64,000 nucleotides of DNA from Nocardia sp. alder85J. GTDB lineage: Bacteria > Actinomycetota > Actinomycetes > Mycobacteriales > Mycobacteriaceae. Every line of letters starts with the position of its first letter. Within the stretch, counting starts at the first letter, position 1. Positions 50,781 to 59,921 of the stretch are shown here, piece after piece. The position numbers and the translations under genes were made by a program. The stretch covers positions 248,001-312,000 of the forward strand of contig NZ_JAIUCZ020000001.1 in the NCBI RefSeq assembly GCF_020176955.2. The letters are read 5' to 3'. A model generated the notes under the pieces. It had not been told where the DNA came from. It was given only the letters and a program-made list of their open reading frames with translations, and did not search any database.

Positions 50781-51620
50781 ATGCGCTTCGGTTTCAAGAC
50801 ATCGCCGCAGAACACGAACTGGGCGGACATGCTGGCCGTCTGGCAGGAGGCCGACGATATCGAGATCTTCGAATCCGGCTGGAACTTCGACCATTTCTAT
50901 CCGATCTTCTCCGATTCGACCGGTCCCTGTATGGAGGGCTGGGTCACGCTGACCGCGCTGGCGCAGGCCACGCAGCGGTTGCGGCTGGGCACGCTGGTCA
51001 CGGGGGTGCACTATCGGCATCCGGCGGTGCTGGCGAATATGGCGGCGACCCTGGACATCGTCTCGGGCGGTCGGCTGGAGTTGGGTATCGGCGCGGGCTG
51101 GAACGAGGAGGAGTCCGGCGCGTACGGCATCGAGCTCGGCAGTATTCGCGATCGCAGCGATCGCCTCGAGGAGGCGTGCGAGGTGCTCGTGGGTCTGCTG
51201 ACCCAGCCGACCACCACCTTCCACGGCCGGTTCTATCAGCTCACCGAGGCGCGCAACGAGCCGAAGGGGCCGCAGCGGCCGCACCCGCCGATCTGCATCG
51301 GGGGCAACGGGGAGAAGCGGACGCTGCGCACCGCGGCGCGTTTCGCGCAGCACTGGAACTTCGGCGGCGGCACCGCGGCGGAATTCGCGCGCAAACGCGA
51401 TGTGCTGTACGCGCACTGCGCGGACGTGGGCCGCGACCCGAAGGAGATCACCCTGTCGAGCCACGTCCGGCTGGGCGCCGGCGGTGAGATCGGCCCGGCG
51501 CTGGAGGATATCGCGGCCCTGGGCGCGGAGGGGCTGGATCTGGCCATCGTCTACCTGGCGCCGCCGCACACCCCGGCCGTGCTCGGCCCGCTGGCCGAGG
51601 GCCTCGCCACCCTGGACTGA
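50781..51620 (+). CDS. LLM-class F420-dependent oxidoreductase (TIGR03560-like)
   Basis: 279 residues. RFGFKTSPQNTNWADMLAVW, FESGWNFDHFYPIF, ATQRLRLGTLVTGVHYRHPA and GGRLELGIGAGWNEEESGAY are luciferase-like barrel strands of the F420 class. Also HPPICIGGNGEKRTLRTAAR. Second F420-type enzyme in the window. Divergent from the crotonase gene, 155-base gap. Confidence 0.9.
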   Translation: MRFGFKTSPQNTNWADMLAVWQEADDIEIFESGWNFDHFYPIFSDSTGPCMEGWVTLTALAQATQRLRLGTLVTGVHYRHPAVLANMAATLDIVSGGRLELGIGAGWNEEESGAYGIELGSIRDRSDRLEEACEVLVGLLTQPTTTFHGRFYQLTEARNEPKGPQRPHPPICIGGNGEKRTLRTAARFAQHWNFGGGTAAEFARKRDVLYAHCADVGRDPKEITLSSHVRLGAGGEIGPALEDIAALGAEGLDLAIVYLAPPHTPAVLGPLAEGLATLD

Positions 51621-51657
51621 TCGCCAAGCCTGGACTGATCGCGCCCCGGCGGACCAC

Positions 51658-53457
51658 TCATCCGGCTTTGTGCAGCCGGGTGTAGTGGCGGCCGGTCGCG
51701 ATCAGCTCGTGGTGCCGCCCGCGTTCCACCACCAGGCCGTCGTGCAACACCAGGATCTGGTCCGCGGCGGTGATCGTGGACATCCGGTGCGCGATCACCA
51801 ATGCGGTACGGCCACGCAGGATTTCGACGATGGCGGCGTGCACCGCCGCTTCGTTCACGGCATCCAGCGCGGCGGTGGCCTCGTCGAGGATGACCACCCG
51901 CGGTTGCTGGAGCAGCAGTCGCGCGATCGTGAGCCGCTGGCGTTCGCCGCCGGACAGCCGATAGCCGCGGTCGCCGACGACGGTGTCCAGACCCTCCGGC
52001 ATGGCCAGGACGGTGTCCCGCAGCCGCGCGCGGGTCAGGGCCTGCCAGAGCTGATCGTCGCCCGCGTCCGGCCGGGCCAGCAGCAGATTGGCGCGGATGG
52101 TGTCGTGGAACAGGTGCCCGTCCTGCGGCACCACCCCGACGGTCTCGCGGATCGAGGCGGCCGACAGATCGCGGACATCGATACCGGACAGCCGGACCGT
52201 GCCCTCGTCGGTGTCGTAGAGCCGGGAGACCAGGGCCGCGATGGTGGACTTCCCCGCGCCGGAAGTGCCCACCAGCGCGGTGATCTCGCCGGGTTCGGCC
52301 CGCAGGCTCACCCCGTTCAGGACCGCGGCCGGGTCCGCGGGCGCCGCCTCCGGATCGGCCGGCGCCTCGGAATCCCGTGTCGGATAACCGAATCGCACGT
52401 CCTCGAATTCGACGGTCACCGGCCCCTCCGGCACCTGCCGGGCACCGGGTTTGTCGGTGATCGCCGGAACGAGGTCGAGCAGGGCGAAGATCCGCTCGAA
52501 GCTCACCAGCGCGCTCGTCAGATCCACCCGGGCGGTGGTCAGCGACGTCAAGGGCGGATAGAGCCGCATCATCAGCAGGGCGAGCGAGACGATCGCGCCC
52601 GGAGCGAGATGACCGCTGGCGGCGAGATAGCCGCCGACTCCGTAGACCAGCGCGATGGTCAGCGACGACAACGTCGTCAGGCCGACCGTGAAGCGGGCCT
52701 GGGTGATCCCGATCCGCACGGCGACCCGGCGGACCTGTTCCGCGCGCCGGGTGAACTGGCGCGATTCCTGTTCGGGCCGCCCGAACAGTTTCAGCAGCGT
52801 CGCGCCTCCGGCCGAGAACCGTTCCGTCATATGCGATCCGAGGTCGGCGTTCAGCTCGGCGGCCTCGTGGTAGAGGTTCCGCAGCCGCGGCATGATCTGC
52901 CGGGTGGTGGCCACCAGGACCGGCGCCATCAGCAGGGCGAGCAGGGTGACCGGCCACGAGATCACCGCCATGACGGTCAGGATCAGCACCAGTGTGACGA
53001 TGTTGAAGATCGCGCCGGAGAGGGTGCCGACGAAGGCCCACTGGGCGGTGACCACATCGGTGTTCAACCGCGAGACCAGCGCGCCGGTCCTGGTCTCGGT
53101 GTAGAAGGACACCGGCATCCGCAGCAGGTGATCGAAGAGTTCGGTGCGCAGTTCGAGGACCAGTCCCTCACCGATGGTCGCGGACAGGGTCCGGCTGATC
53201 AGGTCGCAGCCGGATTCGGCGACCCCGGCGACGGCCACCGCCACGGCCAGACCCACCACCGTCCTGGGCGCCGCGTGATGGCCGAGCGCGTCGACGATCC
53301 GGCCGGTGAGCAGCGGGCTCGCCGTCGCCAGCACCGCCGAGACGATTCCGGCGGTGAGCAGCCCGCACATCATCCGCCGCCGGGTGTCGTTCGCGGCGAA
53401 GACGCGGCGCGCCAGCGCCGAAGCCGGAGCTGTCCGTGGCGGGGCGGCGGTCACCAT
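51658..53457 (-). CDS. ABC exporter half-transporter (TM-NBD fusion)
   Basis: 599 residues. Six transmembrane helices (CGLLTAGIVSAVLATASPLL onward) with coupling motif ELFDHLLRMPVSFYTETRTG, then the nucleotide domain: Walker A LVGTSGAGKSTIAALV, Q-loop VVPQDGHLF, signature YRLSGGERQRLTIARLLL, Walker B VVILDEATAALD and switch His in LVIAHRMSTI. Type IV exporter working as a homodimer; drug or lipid export cannot be told apart. ATG 53457 starts VTAAPPRTAPAS. Confidence 0.93.
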   Translation of the reverse strand: MVTAAPPRTAPASALARRVFAANDTRRRMMCGLLTAGIVSAVLATASPLLTGRIVDALGHHAAPRTVVGLAVAVAVAGVAESGCDLISRTLSATIGEGLVLELRTELFDHLLRMPVSFYTETRTGALVSRLNTDVVTAQWAFVGTLSGAIFNIVTLVLILTVMAVISWPVTLLALLMAPVLVATTRQIMPRLRNLYHEAAELNADLGSHMTERFSAGGATLLKLFGRPEQESRQFTRRAEQVRRVAVRIGITQARFTVGLTTLSSLTIALVYGVGGYLAASGHLAPGAIVSLALLMMRLYPPLTSLTTARVDLTSALVSFERIFALLDLVPAITDKPGARQVPEGPVTVEFEDVRFGYPTRDSEAPADPEAAPADPAAVLNGVSLRAEPGEITALVGTSGAGKSTIAALVSRLYDTDEGTVRLSGIDVRDLSAASIRETVGVVPQDGHLFHDTIRANLLLARPDAGDDQLWQALTRARLRDTVLAMPEGLDTVVGDRGYRLSGGERQRLTIARLLLQQPRVVILDEATAALDAVNEAAVHAAIVEILRGRTALVIAHRMSTITAADQILVLHDGLVVERGRHHELIATGRHYTRLHKAG

Positions 53458-53849
53458 TCGCGGGCGGGACGCACCGCGTCCGCCACGTCGTGGAGCAATC
53501 GCACCCGGACGACCCGCCGGCGGTCTCGTGCCCCCGCATTCGCCGACTGCACTGCATGTCCTCCTGTAACACTGCTCGCCCGGCGCTCGTGGCGAGCGCG
53601 GGGCCGAGCCCTGTCCCGCGGGTGTCCGGTCGACAGGCGCCGCCGCGGCGCCGATCCGGCTCGGGATCAGGGCGGCGAGGGTGTCCGTCGACCGGACACC
53701 CGGTGGGTGACTCTGTCGAGGGTAGTGAATTCCTGTGGCGCGTCCACATATTCGTGGCATGTCTCGGCCGCCGGGATCGCCATGTTCGTGATCTTAGGGA
53801 TAGGGCCGTCCGTGTGTCCATATACTTGATACTTGCTTGTGATTGCTGA
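53458..53849. other. Gap before the ABC exporter, no gene seen
   Basis: 392 bases between the exporter start and the monooxygenase remnant. Open frames here look like shadows with Arg/Pro-rich content. The AT-rich part at 53800-53850 (around TATACTTGATACTTGCTTG) may be the promoter of the exporter or of a lost gene. Confidence 0.4.
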
Positions 53850-54683
53850 TCATTCGCCCTGGGGGGACCGGGTGGTGCGGTCGCCAGGTCGACGGCCGTG
53901 CGGATGTGGGTGGCCTGGGTTTCGATCATGAACAGCACCGAGCCGGAGCCGAGGTTGGTGTTGGGGCCGTACACGAGAAAGAAATTGGGGAACCGCGGCA
54001 CCGAGATCCCCAGGAACGCCCGCGCTCCGTCGCGCCACTGTTCGTGCAGTGAGATGCCGCCGCGGCCGGGTGACGGACAGCGACGAGACGAAGGTGTCGG
54101 TCCGGAATCCGGTGGCGCACAGGATCACATCGACCTCGTGATGTCCCTCGGCGGTCCGGACGCCGGTGGCATCGATCGCGGTGATCGGGGCGGTCACCAC
54201 CGCGACGTCGTCGCGATTGAAGCAGGCATGGTAGGTGGCGGAGATGAGGATGCGCTTGCAGCCGGCCCGGTAGTCCGGCGTCAGCGCGGCCCGGGTACGG
54301 GGGTCGGTGACCGTGGCCGCCAGCCGGGCCGCGTGCCGCGACTCCAGGGTCCGGGTCATCCCGGGCCACTTCCAGAAGGCGAGGGTGAACGCCTCCAGCA
54401 CCAGCCACATCGACTGCCGGACCAGCCACGGCAGCAGCGGGATTCGCCGATACCGGCGAACCAGGGCGGGCGAGTAGAGCCGATCCGGCTTCGGCATCAC
54501 ATACGGGGCGGAACGCTGGAGGACGGTGAGTTCGCCCGCGACTCCGGCGATCTCGGGAACGAGCTGGACCGCACTGGCTCCGGTGCCGATCACCGCCACC
54601 CGGCGGCCGCGCAACCCCGGGTCCCGGGGCCACCACGCCGTGTGCCGGTCGACGCGGACGGCCCGCCCCGGTCGGAGTCGAGA
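53850..54683 (-). pseudogene. Flavin (Baeyer-Villiger-type) monooxygenase remnant
   Basis: Starts right after the aldehyde-dehydrogenase stop, at RHTAWWPRDPGLRGRRVAVI, the second half of a FAD/NADPH monooxygenase: GTGASAVQLVPEIAGVAGEL, YVMPKPDRLYS, PDYRAGCKRILISATYH, VDVILCATGFRTDTFV. The N-terminal FAD domain (~180 residues) is missing. Near 54060 the frame shifts by one base; the proper ending GGISLHEQWRDGARAFLGI, PNFFLVYGPNTNLGSGSV continues in the neighbouring frame. No good start codon. Clearly decayed. Confidence 0.8.
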
Positions 54684-56066
54684 TCATCCGCGCAGCAACA
54701 TCTTTCGCATGCGCGGGTTGAAGGGCGGCCGCGCCATGGTGGTCAGGTCCGGGCCGGGGAGCTTGCGTAGAATGCTGCGCTCGTGGCTGAACGTGACCAG
54801 GCTGCGTTCGCCGTGGTAGCTCCCCATGCCGCTGGGGCCGACACCGCCGAACGGCAGCGCCGGAACCCCGAGTTGCGTCATCACGGTGTTGAAGGCCACG
54901 CCACCGGACGAGGTGCGGGCGATGATCGCCTCCCGGACCTCCGCGCGGTTGGTATAGGCATAGAGCGCAAGCGGTTTCGGCCGCTCGTTGATGAAGTCGA
55001 TGGCGGCGTCGTGGTCCGCCACGGTCACGATCGGCAGAATGGGACCGAAGATCTCGTCCTGCATCACCGGCGAGTCCGCGGCGACATCCAGCAGCACCGT
55101 CGGCGCGACGTACCGGGCGGACGCCTCGGCGGTCCCGCCGACGACCGCCCGGCCGGACGGCAGCAGGGCGGCGAGCCTCGCGGCATGCCGTTCGTTGACG
55201 ATGCGGCCGTAGTATTCGGAGTGCAGCGGATCCTCGCCGTACGAGGCCCGCACCGCCGCCCCGAGGGCCGCGGCCAGCGGTTCCGCCAGCTCCGGTGTGG
55301 TGAGTACGTAATCCGGTGCGACGCAGGTCTGTCCGCAGTTGGCGAACTTCCCCCACGCGAGGGACCCGGCGACACGCTCGACCGGCAGCGACGAGTCGAC
55401 CCAGACCGGCGACTTGCCACCGAGTTCCAGCGTGACCGGGGTCAGCCGGCGCGCCGCGGCGGCCATGACGATCGAGCCCACCGGGCCGTTGCCGGTGTAG
55501 AAGATATGGTCGAACATGCCGTCGAGCAGCCGGGTGGTTTCCTCCACCCCGCCTTCCACCACCTGCACGGCCTCGGTGTCGAGGTAGCGCGGCACGATGT
55601 CGGCGACGACCTTCGAGCAGGCCGGCGCGACCTCACTCGGCTTCAGGACCACCGCGTTGCCCGCCGCGAGCGCGCCCACCAGCGGCATGAACAGCAGATG
55701 GAACGGATAGTTCCAGGGGCCGATGATCAGGACGGTCCCCAGCGGCTCCCGATGGATCGTCGCCCGTGCCGTCCCCAGCGTGAGGGGTGCGCGCACCCGC
55801 CGGTCGGCCGTCCAGCGCCGCAGATTCTTCAGCGCGAGTTTGGCTTCCCCGCTCACGGTGCTGATCTCGGTGAGGGTCGCCTCGACATCGCTCTTACCGA
55901 GATCGGCGGCCATCGCGGCGCGGATGTCGTCGCCGCGTTCGGCCAGCATCCGCACCAGCCCTTCGAGTTGTGCGCGGCGCCAGGTCAGCGACCGGGTGCG
56001 GCCGGAAGCGAAGGCCGCTCGCGCGACGGTGACAGGGTCTGGATCGGTGCTTGTGGTGCCGGCCAC
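54684..56066 (-). CDS. Aldehyde dehydrogenase (class 3/fatty-aldehyde type)
   Basis: 460 residues from GTG 56066 (GGAGGAG upstream). Cofactor site LGTVLIIGPWNYPFHLLFMP, Glu base in PVTLELGGKSPVWVDSSLP, nucleophilic Cys in WGKFANCGQTCVAPDYVL, and FGGVGPSGMGSYHGERSLV. Short length without the extra N-terminal arm fits class 3 enzymes that oxidise medium/long-chain or aromatic aldehydes to acids with NAD(P). It was probably co-transcribed with the now-broken monooxygenase, giving a ketone/aldehyde pathway. Confidence 0.93.
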   Translation of the reverse strand: MAGTTSTDPDPVTVARAAFASGRTRSLTWRRAQLEGLVRMLAERGDDIRAAMAADLGKSDVEATLTEISTVSGEAKLALKNLRRWTADRRVRAPLTLGTARATIHREPLGTVLIIGPWNYPFHLLFMPLVGALAAGNAVVLKPSEVAPACSKVVADIVPRYLDTEAVQVVEGGVEETTRLLDGMFDHIFYTGNGPVGSIVMAAAARRLTPVTLELGGKSPVWVDSSLPVERVAGSLAWGKFANCGQTCVAPDYVLTTPELAEPLAAALGAAVRASYGEDPLHSEYYGRIVNERHAARLAALLPSGRAVVGGTAEASARYVAPTVLLDVAADSPVMQDEIFGPILPIVTVADHDAAIDFINERPKPLALYAYTNRAEVREAIIARTSSGGVAFNTVMTQLGVPALPFGGVGPSGMGSYHGERSLVTFSHERSILRKLPGPDLTTMARPPFNPRMRKMLLRG

Positions 56067-56245
56067 GATGGCGCTCCTCCGCGGATATGTAGTCGAGCCA
56101 CGGCAATTCCTGCGCGGGAATTCAATGGCAATGCCGGAGCGTATGCCGACCACGGACCCGCGTCAAGGCGCGGTAGGGGCGGAGGTCGCTCTGTCCGGAC
56201 ACTACGCGCCGGAGGTGTGCGCGATCGAAGATTTCGGGCGAACAG

Positions 56246-56280
56246 GACCGCCCGCCACGGAACCTCCGTGGCGGGCGGTC
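56246..56280. terminator. Perfect 16-bp hairpin
   Basis: GACCGCCCGCCACGGA, loop ACC, then the exact complement (56265-56280). No T-tract follows, as is common for actinobacterial terminators. It is upstream of the aldehyde dehydrogenase and downstream of the small frame at 56397 on the minus strand, so it probably insulates the two. Confidence 0.75.
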
Positions 56281-56396
56281 GGCCGGGTCTATCATGAGCA
56301 GCGACTCTCGGGATGGTTCAGGAGGGTCTTCTCCATCCGGCCGGTGGCCTGCTGACGGGCCGCCGGCCGGGCTCATGCCGTCCCCGGCTGCGGCGC

Positions 56397-56465
56397 TCAC
56401 AGCCCGATCAGGCCGAGCAGCGTCGCCAGCAATGTGCCGAGGAACGTGATGATCATCGTCTTCAC
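56397..56465 (-). CDS. Possible 22-residue hydrophobic peptide
   Basis: A short frame too small for standard calling: GTG at 56465, KTMIITFLGTLLATLLGLI, ending GL and TGA. GGGAAGGGG lies directly upstream, well spaced for the ATG at codon 4. The peptide is one membrane-spanning helix with a single Lys, the pattern of small membrane regulators or type I toxin peptides. It is followed by the strong hairpin at 56246. Coding status is unproven. Confidence 0.4.
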   Translation of the reverse strand: MKTMIITFLGTLLATLLGLIGL

Positions 56466-57196
56466 CCCCTTCCCGCCCTACGGTGTATCCGGCGGAGGCA
56501 TCGATGGCAATGCGCTCCTGTAAATACATGAAACGCCGGTGGGGCGGCCGTTGTTACAACATTCCGGATATTCATCCGCAAATTTCCGTATCCCCTTTTT
56601 CATGGGGGAAAGAACCATACTGGACATTACTGAAATTCGGGCAAATGCCGTCGCGGAGTCCGGCTCCCGGGCCTGCTCGATACGCGGTGTCCGGGCTGAT
56701 CAGGGGGTGGCGCTCGGCGGCGGGCCGCTGCGAATTTTTCTGCCTCGCAGCGGAACCGGGGCACGGGAATATTCGCGGCGACACCCGCCGGGAAATGCCG
56801 GTGCGGGTGACGTCGGTCGTTCCCTGGAACACCGTACGGGCCGCCGCCCGGATTCGTTCGCGGGATCGTCGATTTCGGATCACGGAAATGGGGCCGCACG
56901 GGGACCGCCGGGCGGGACGGCCCGGTGCTGGCGGTGGATCCCGGCTGCCGGAGACCATCGGTTCGCGGCGGCGGTCCCTTCCGGGCCGCCGCTGATTCCG
57001 TGGCGCATCTGCGTCAGCTTCGATCCGACCGGCACCGCAAGGCTCGCAATGACATCCGCGTTCCGATGCATCGGGAGCGATGAATATTACTTTGCCTCAC
57101 TAACGTTGCCGACCATTGCGGATTCCGATGGCGAAAACGGACACGGCACTTCATAATGCTTGCGTCGGCAGCCTCCTGAACATGAAAGCTGAAATC
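56466..57196. other. 731-base region without a recognisable gene
   Basis: Lower GC than the surroundings (for example TTCATCCGCAAATTTCCGTA at 56570-56589). Open frames on both strands match no family I know and show no conserved motif. It may hold promoters for DUF4870, a regulatory RNA, or a decayed gene. Confidence 0.4.
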
Positions 57197-57592
57197 ATGA
57201 CGTCCCCGCAGCACCCCGTGAACCCGCCGCCCGCCGGTCTCGACAAAAAGACCAGCGCGATCCTGTCTTACGTATTGGGCTGGCTCACCGGAATCGTCTT
57301 CCTGTTCGTGGGAAAGAACGATCCCGATGTGAAATTCCATGCCTCGCAATCGATTATCTTCTTCGGCGCGGTTACGGTTCTCAATGTCGTCCTGAGCATC
57401 GTGGGCTCGTTCCTCGGAGTCCTGGGGATCATTTTCAGCCTCGTGAGCCTCGTGGTCGGCGTCTTCGCCCTCGTGATCTGGATCATGGCCATGGTCCAGG
57501 CGAACAACACCGGTGGCGTCCGGGCCGAGTTGCCCATCGTCGGAAAGTACATCGCACCGTACGCCGATCAATTGGCCAATTCGGTTAAGTAG
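57197..57592 (+). CDS. DUF4870 (Tic20-like) membrane protein
   Basis: 131 residues. Short proline-rich cytoplasmic start (SPQHPVNPPPAGLDKKTSA), then ILSYVLGWLTGIVFLFVGK, VKFHASQSIIFFGAVTVLN and two further helices (IVGSFLGVLGIIFSLVSLVV, FALVIWIMAMVQANNTGG), and YVLGW...HASQ, the conserved DUF4870 pattern. Function unknown. The start is ATG 57197; ATG 57182 would add five residues. Confidence 0.85.
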   Translation: MTSPQHPVNPPPAGLDKKTSAILSYVLGWLTGIVFLFVGKNDPDVKFHASQSIIFFGAVTVLNVVLSIVGSFLGVLGIIFSLVSLVVGVFALVIWIMAMVQANNTGGVRAELPIVGKYIAPYADQLANSVK

Positions 57593-57741
57593 CAACATCT
57601 TCGGTACCACCCAGCACTCCGGCCGGACTCCGTGATCGATGATGTTGCCGACCGCACGGGCCGGCTGGATGGTGAGCGGCCGCCGCGTGTTCATGTCGTG
57701 TTCGATCGGGGCACGAACGGGACGCCGGTGGCTGCGGGTGG

Positions 57742-58554
57742 TCACGACCGGGCGGGCGGACGCCGGGCCGGCTGCACGGTGATCTCGGAAATGTTCAGCT
57801 GGATGGGCTGTGTGATCGCGAACAGGACCGCCCGCGCCACATCGTCCGGATGCGCCAGGGCCGGGCCCGCCGCATTCGCGACCTGCTCCAGCGCTCGATC
57901 AGTGAACAACCCGTCCGTCGGCTCGATGTCCTGGCCGACCGCGGTGGCCAGGCCGAGCACCACCTCCGGGTGGTGACGGGCGAGATTGGTCGCCGTCGCC
58001 CCGGGGACGATGTTGACCACCCGGATCGTGTCGTTCTCCAGTTCGCGCCGCAGCGAGGCGGTGATGGCGTCGGCCGCGGTCTTGGTGGCGCCGTAGAAGC
58101 CCGGTGACTCCAGCCGGGTGGCGCTGGAGGAGATGTTGACGATATGCCCCTCGGCGCCGCACGCCCGCATGGCACGGACCGCCGCCCGGGACCCGACCGC
58201 CATCGCGAGAACGTTGATCTCCAGCATCTCTCGCCACTGGTCCAGGTCGCCGTCGGCGAGGGTGCCCCGGTAGGACACTCCGGCGTTGTTGACCATCACA
58301 TCGAGCCGCCCCGTATCGGCCGTCGCCCGGTCGACCAGGCGCTCGATCGCCGAGAGGTCGCGCAGATCCGCCGCCACGGCCGTGGCTGTGCCGCCCCCGG
58401 CGACCACCGCCGCCACGGTGTCCGCCAGTGCGGCTGCCCGGCGGCCCGCCACGAATACCTGGATTCCGGCCGCACCCAGCCGCAACGCGATGGCGCGCCC
58501 GATCCCGCTCGACGCACCTGTGACGATTGCTGTTCTTCCGGTCGAGGTTCCCAC
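57742..58554 (-). CDS. SDR-family oxidoreductase
   Basis: 270 residues from GTG 58554 (GGAGGTG ten bases upstream). TAIVTGASSGIGRAIALRLG, VMVNNAGVSYRGTL, catalytic Ser in IVNISSSATRLESPG and YGATK. Classical SDR of the YdfG/serine-dehydrogenase-like group. The 350-base gap to the next gene (58555-58904) holds nothing recognisable. Confidence 0.9.
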   Translation of the reverse strand: MGTSTGRTAIVTGASSGIGRAIALRLGAAGIQVFVAGRRAAALADTVAAVVAGGGTATAVAADLRDLSAIERLVDRATADTGRLDVMVNNAGVSYRGTLADGDLDQWREMLEINVLAMAVGSRAAVRAMRACGAEGHIVNISSSATRLESPGFYGATKTAADAITASLRRELENDTIRVVNIVPGATATNLARHHPEVVLGLATAVGQDIEPTDGLFTDRALEQVANAAGPALAHPDDVARAVLFAITQPIQLNISEITVQPARRPPARS

Positions 58555-58904
58555 TGCAACAACACCTCCGGCTGCTGACCGACTGGCTCGAACGGCCAAG
58601 GTAGTCCCACGGCCGTGGCGGCGCAAGTGCGTCGAGTCGGGCTGGTGATTCACTCTTGCGTTGTCCGCCAACGCTGTTCATAGTGTTCGCCGGTCGGTGC
58701 CGCGCCGGGCAGTGGCGCGGGTGTATCTCCCGGTCCGGGTACCCGCGGGCTGCCACGGAACCTGGTCGGCCTCGCGGTGATCGCGGGAGCCCGTCGGGAT
58801 CGGACTGCTTCGATGGTGGGACGGATGGTTCCGCCGCGCGGCGGACGAGCCGGCGGGTGGCGAGGATCAACCGGTCGCGGTTCGATCCGGTGCCGGCGCC
58901 GGGC

Positions 58905-59792
58905 TCATCGGGGGCGGACGGCGCGTAGCGCCGGTATGTCCTGGGGCGCAAGGGAAATCATTTCGTCGATGAGTACCGCGGGCTCGTCCGGGGGCGCCAC
59001 CGAACTGGTTCGGATGAACGCCGGAATCCGGGTGGCCATCCACAGCAGGGTCGCGATCATCGGCACGGGGAGCCGGCCGAGGACGCCAATCGGGCCGGGA
59101 GTGACGGTGTTTCCCAGTCGGCGCACCAGACCCAGCCCTTCGCGCAGGGCGTGGGCCAGTACGGTCGCCTCGCGCCGGTCCACGCCGTGACCGCTGCGAT
59201 GGGCGCTCAGGCCGGCCAGCAGCACCGGCACGATGAACGCCGCATGGGTGCGCAGCCAGCTCTGCATGTCGGGGTGCGCGGCCGCGGGGATTCCGGCGTC
59301 GGAAAAGACTGTCGCCCAACGCTTTTCCGACACGGTGGAGGCGACACCGCGGCGCAGGATGTCGGACTCCAGCCGGCCGTCGCGGATACTCGCCACCACC
59401 GCCGGGAAGCCGAACACCGTGCGGTGTGCGCCGACCGCGTCACGCAGGTGGTCCAGTGGCTGAAAAGTGTTGAACATGAACATGATCGCGTCTGCGGCGC
59501 AGTCTGCCAGGCGTGGCAGCAGTACGTCGGTCTCCGAGACGAGAACCGTGACCAGTACCAGGTCCCATGACACGGTGGTATCCAATACCTCGGCGACGTG
59601 TACGGCCGCGTGTTCGCCGGTGGTGGTGACGATGGCCCGATCGCGGCGCAGGCATTCCAGCCGGGCGCCGCGCGCGACGACGGTCACGTCGTGACCTGCC
59701 CTGGAGAGCTGGAATGCGAAGGTGCTGCCGATACCGCCGGGGCCGATGACGGCGATACGCAGGCGGGGTGGTGGGATGGTTGCGGGCGTCAT
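58905..59792 (-). CDS. Ketopantoate reductase-like (PanE/ApbA family) protein
   Basis: 295 residues. N-terminal RIAVIGPGGIGSTFAFQLSR NADP site, LVLVTVLVSETDVLLPRLAD, the MFMFNTFQPLDHLRDAVG loop, and a helical C-terminal domain (GLGLVRRLGNTVTPG). PanE reduces 2-ketopantoate for coenzyme A, but many actinobacterial paralogues have other, unknown substrates; the conserved Lys of PanE is not obvious. Divergent from TetR at 59922 with a doubled operator between, so regulated by it. Confidence 0.75.
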   Translation of the reverse strand: MTPATIPPPRLRIAVIGPGGIGSTFAFQLSRAGHDVTVVARGARLECLRRDRAIVTTTGEHAAVHVAEVLDTTVSWDLVLVTVLVSETDVLLPRLADCAADAIMFMFNTFQPLDHLRDAVGAHRTVFGFPAVVASIRDGRLESDILRRGVASTVSEKRWATVFSDAGIPAAAHPDMQSWLRTHAAFIVPVLLAGLSAHRSGHGVDRREATVLAHALREGLGLVRRLGNTVTPGPIGVLGRLPVPMIATLLWMATRIPAFIRTSSVAPPDEPAVLIDEMISLAPQDIPALRAVRPR

Positions 59793-59850
59793 GACTACTC
59801 CTGATCGACAAGTGGCACAGGGTATTTCGAGGAAGAGGCGCCGACCGGGC

Positions 59851-59920
59851 ATTCGGTCAACAAACGTAGACTGAGACTAGCGCGCGGATCCGGATTCGGT
59901 CAACCGATGTAGACTGAATT
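59851..59920. promoter_or_regulatory. Two 27-base direct repeats, TetR operators
   Basis: Copies at 59851-59877 and 59894-59920 start 43 bases apart, both beginning ATTCGGTCAAC and containing GTAGACTGA (23 of 27 positions or so agree). The second is itself a near-palindrome (ATTCGGTCAAC facing GTAGACTGAAT). The 43-base period is about four helical turns. They fill the divergent promoter of the PanE-like and TetR genes. Confidence 0.65.
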
Positions 59921-59921
59921 C

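Noticed and set aside
51400..53829. An 809-codon plus-strand frame opposite the ABC exporter
   Set aside because: Antisense of the transporter; Walker and signature motifs are on the minus strand.
56483..57156. Possible protein genes in the region before DUF4870
   Set aside because: Frames on both strands lack conserved motifs or consistent codon bias; kept only as an unassigned region.
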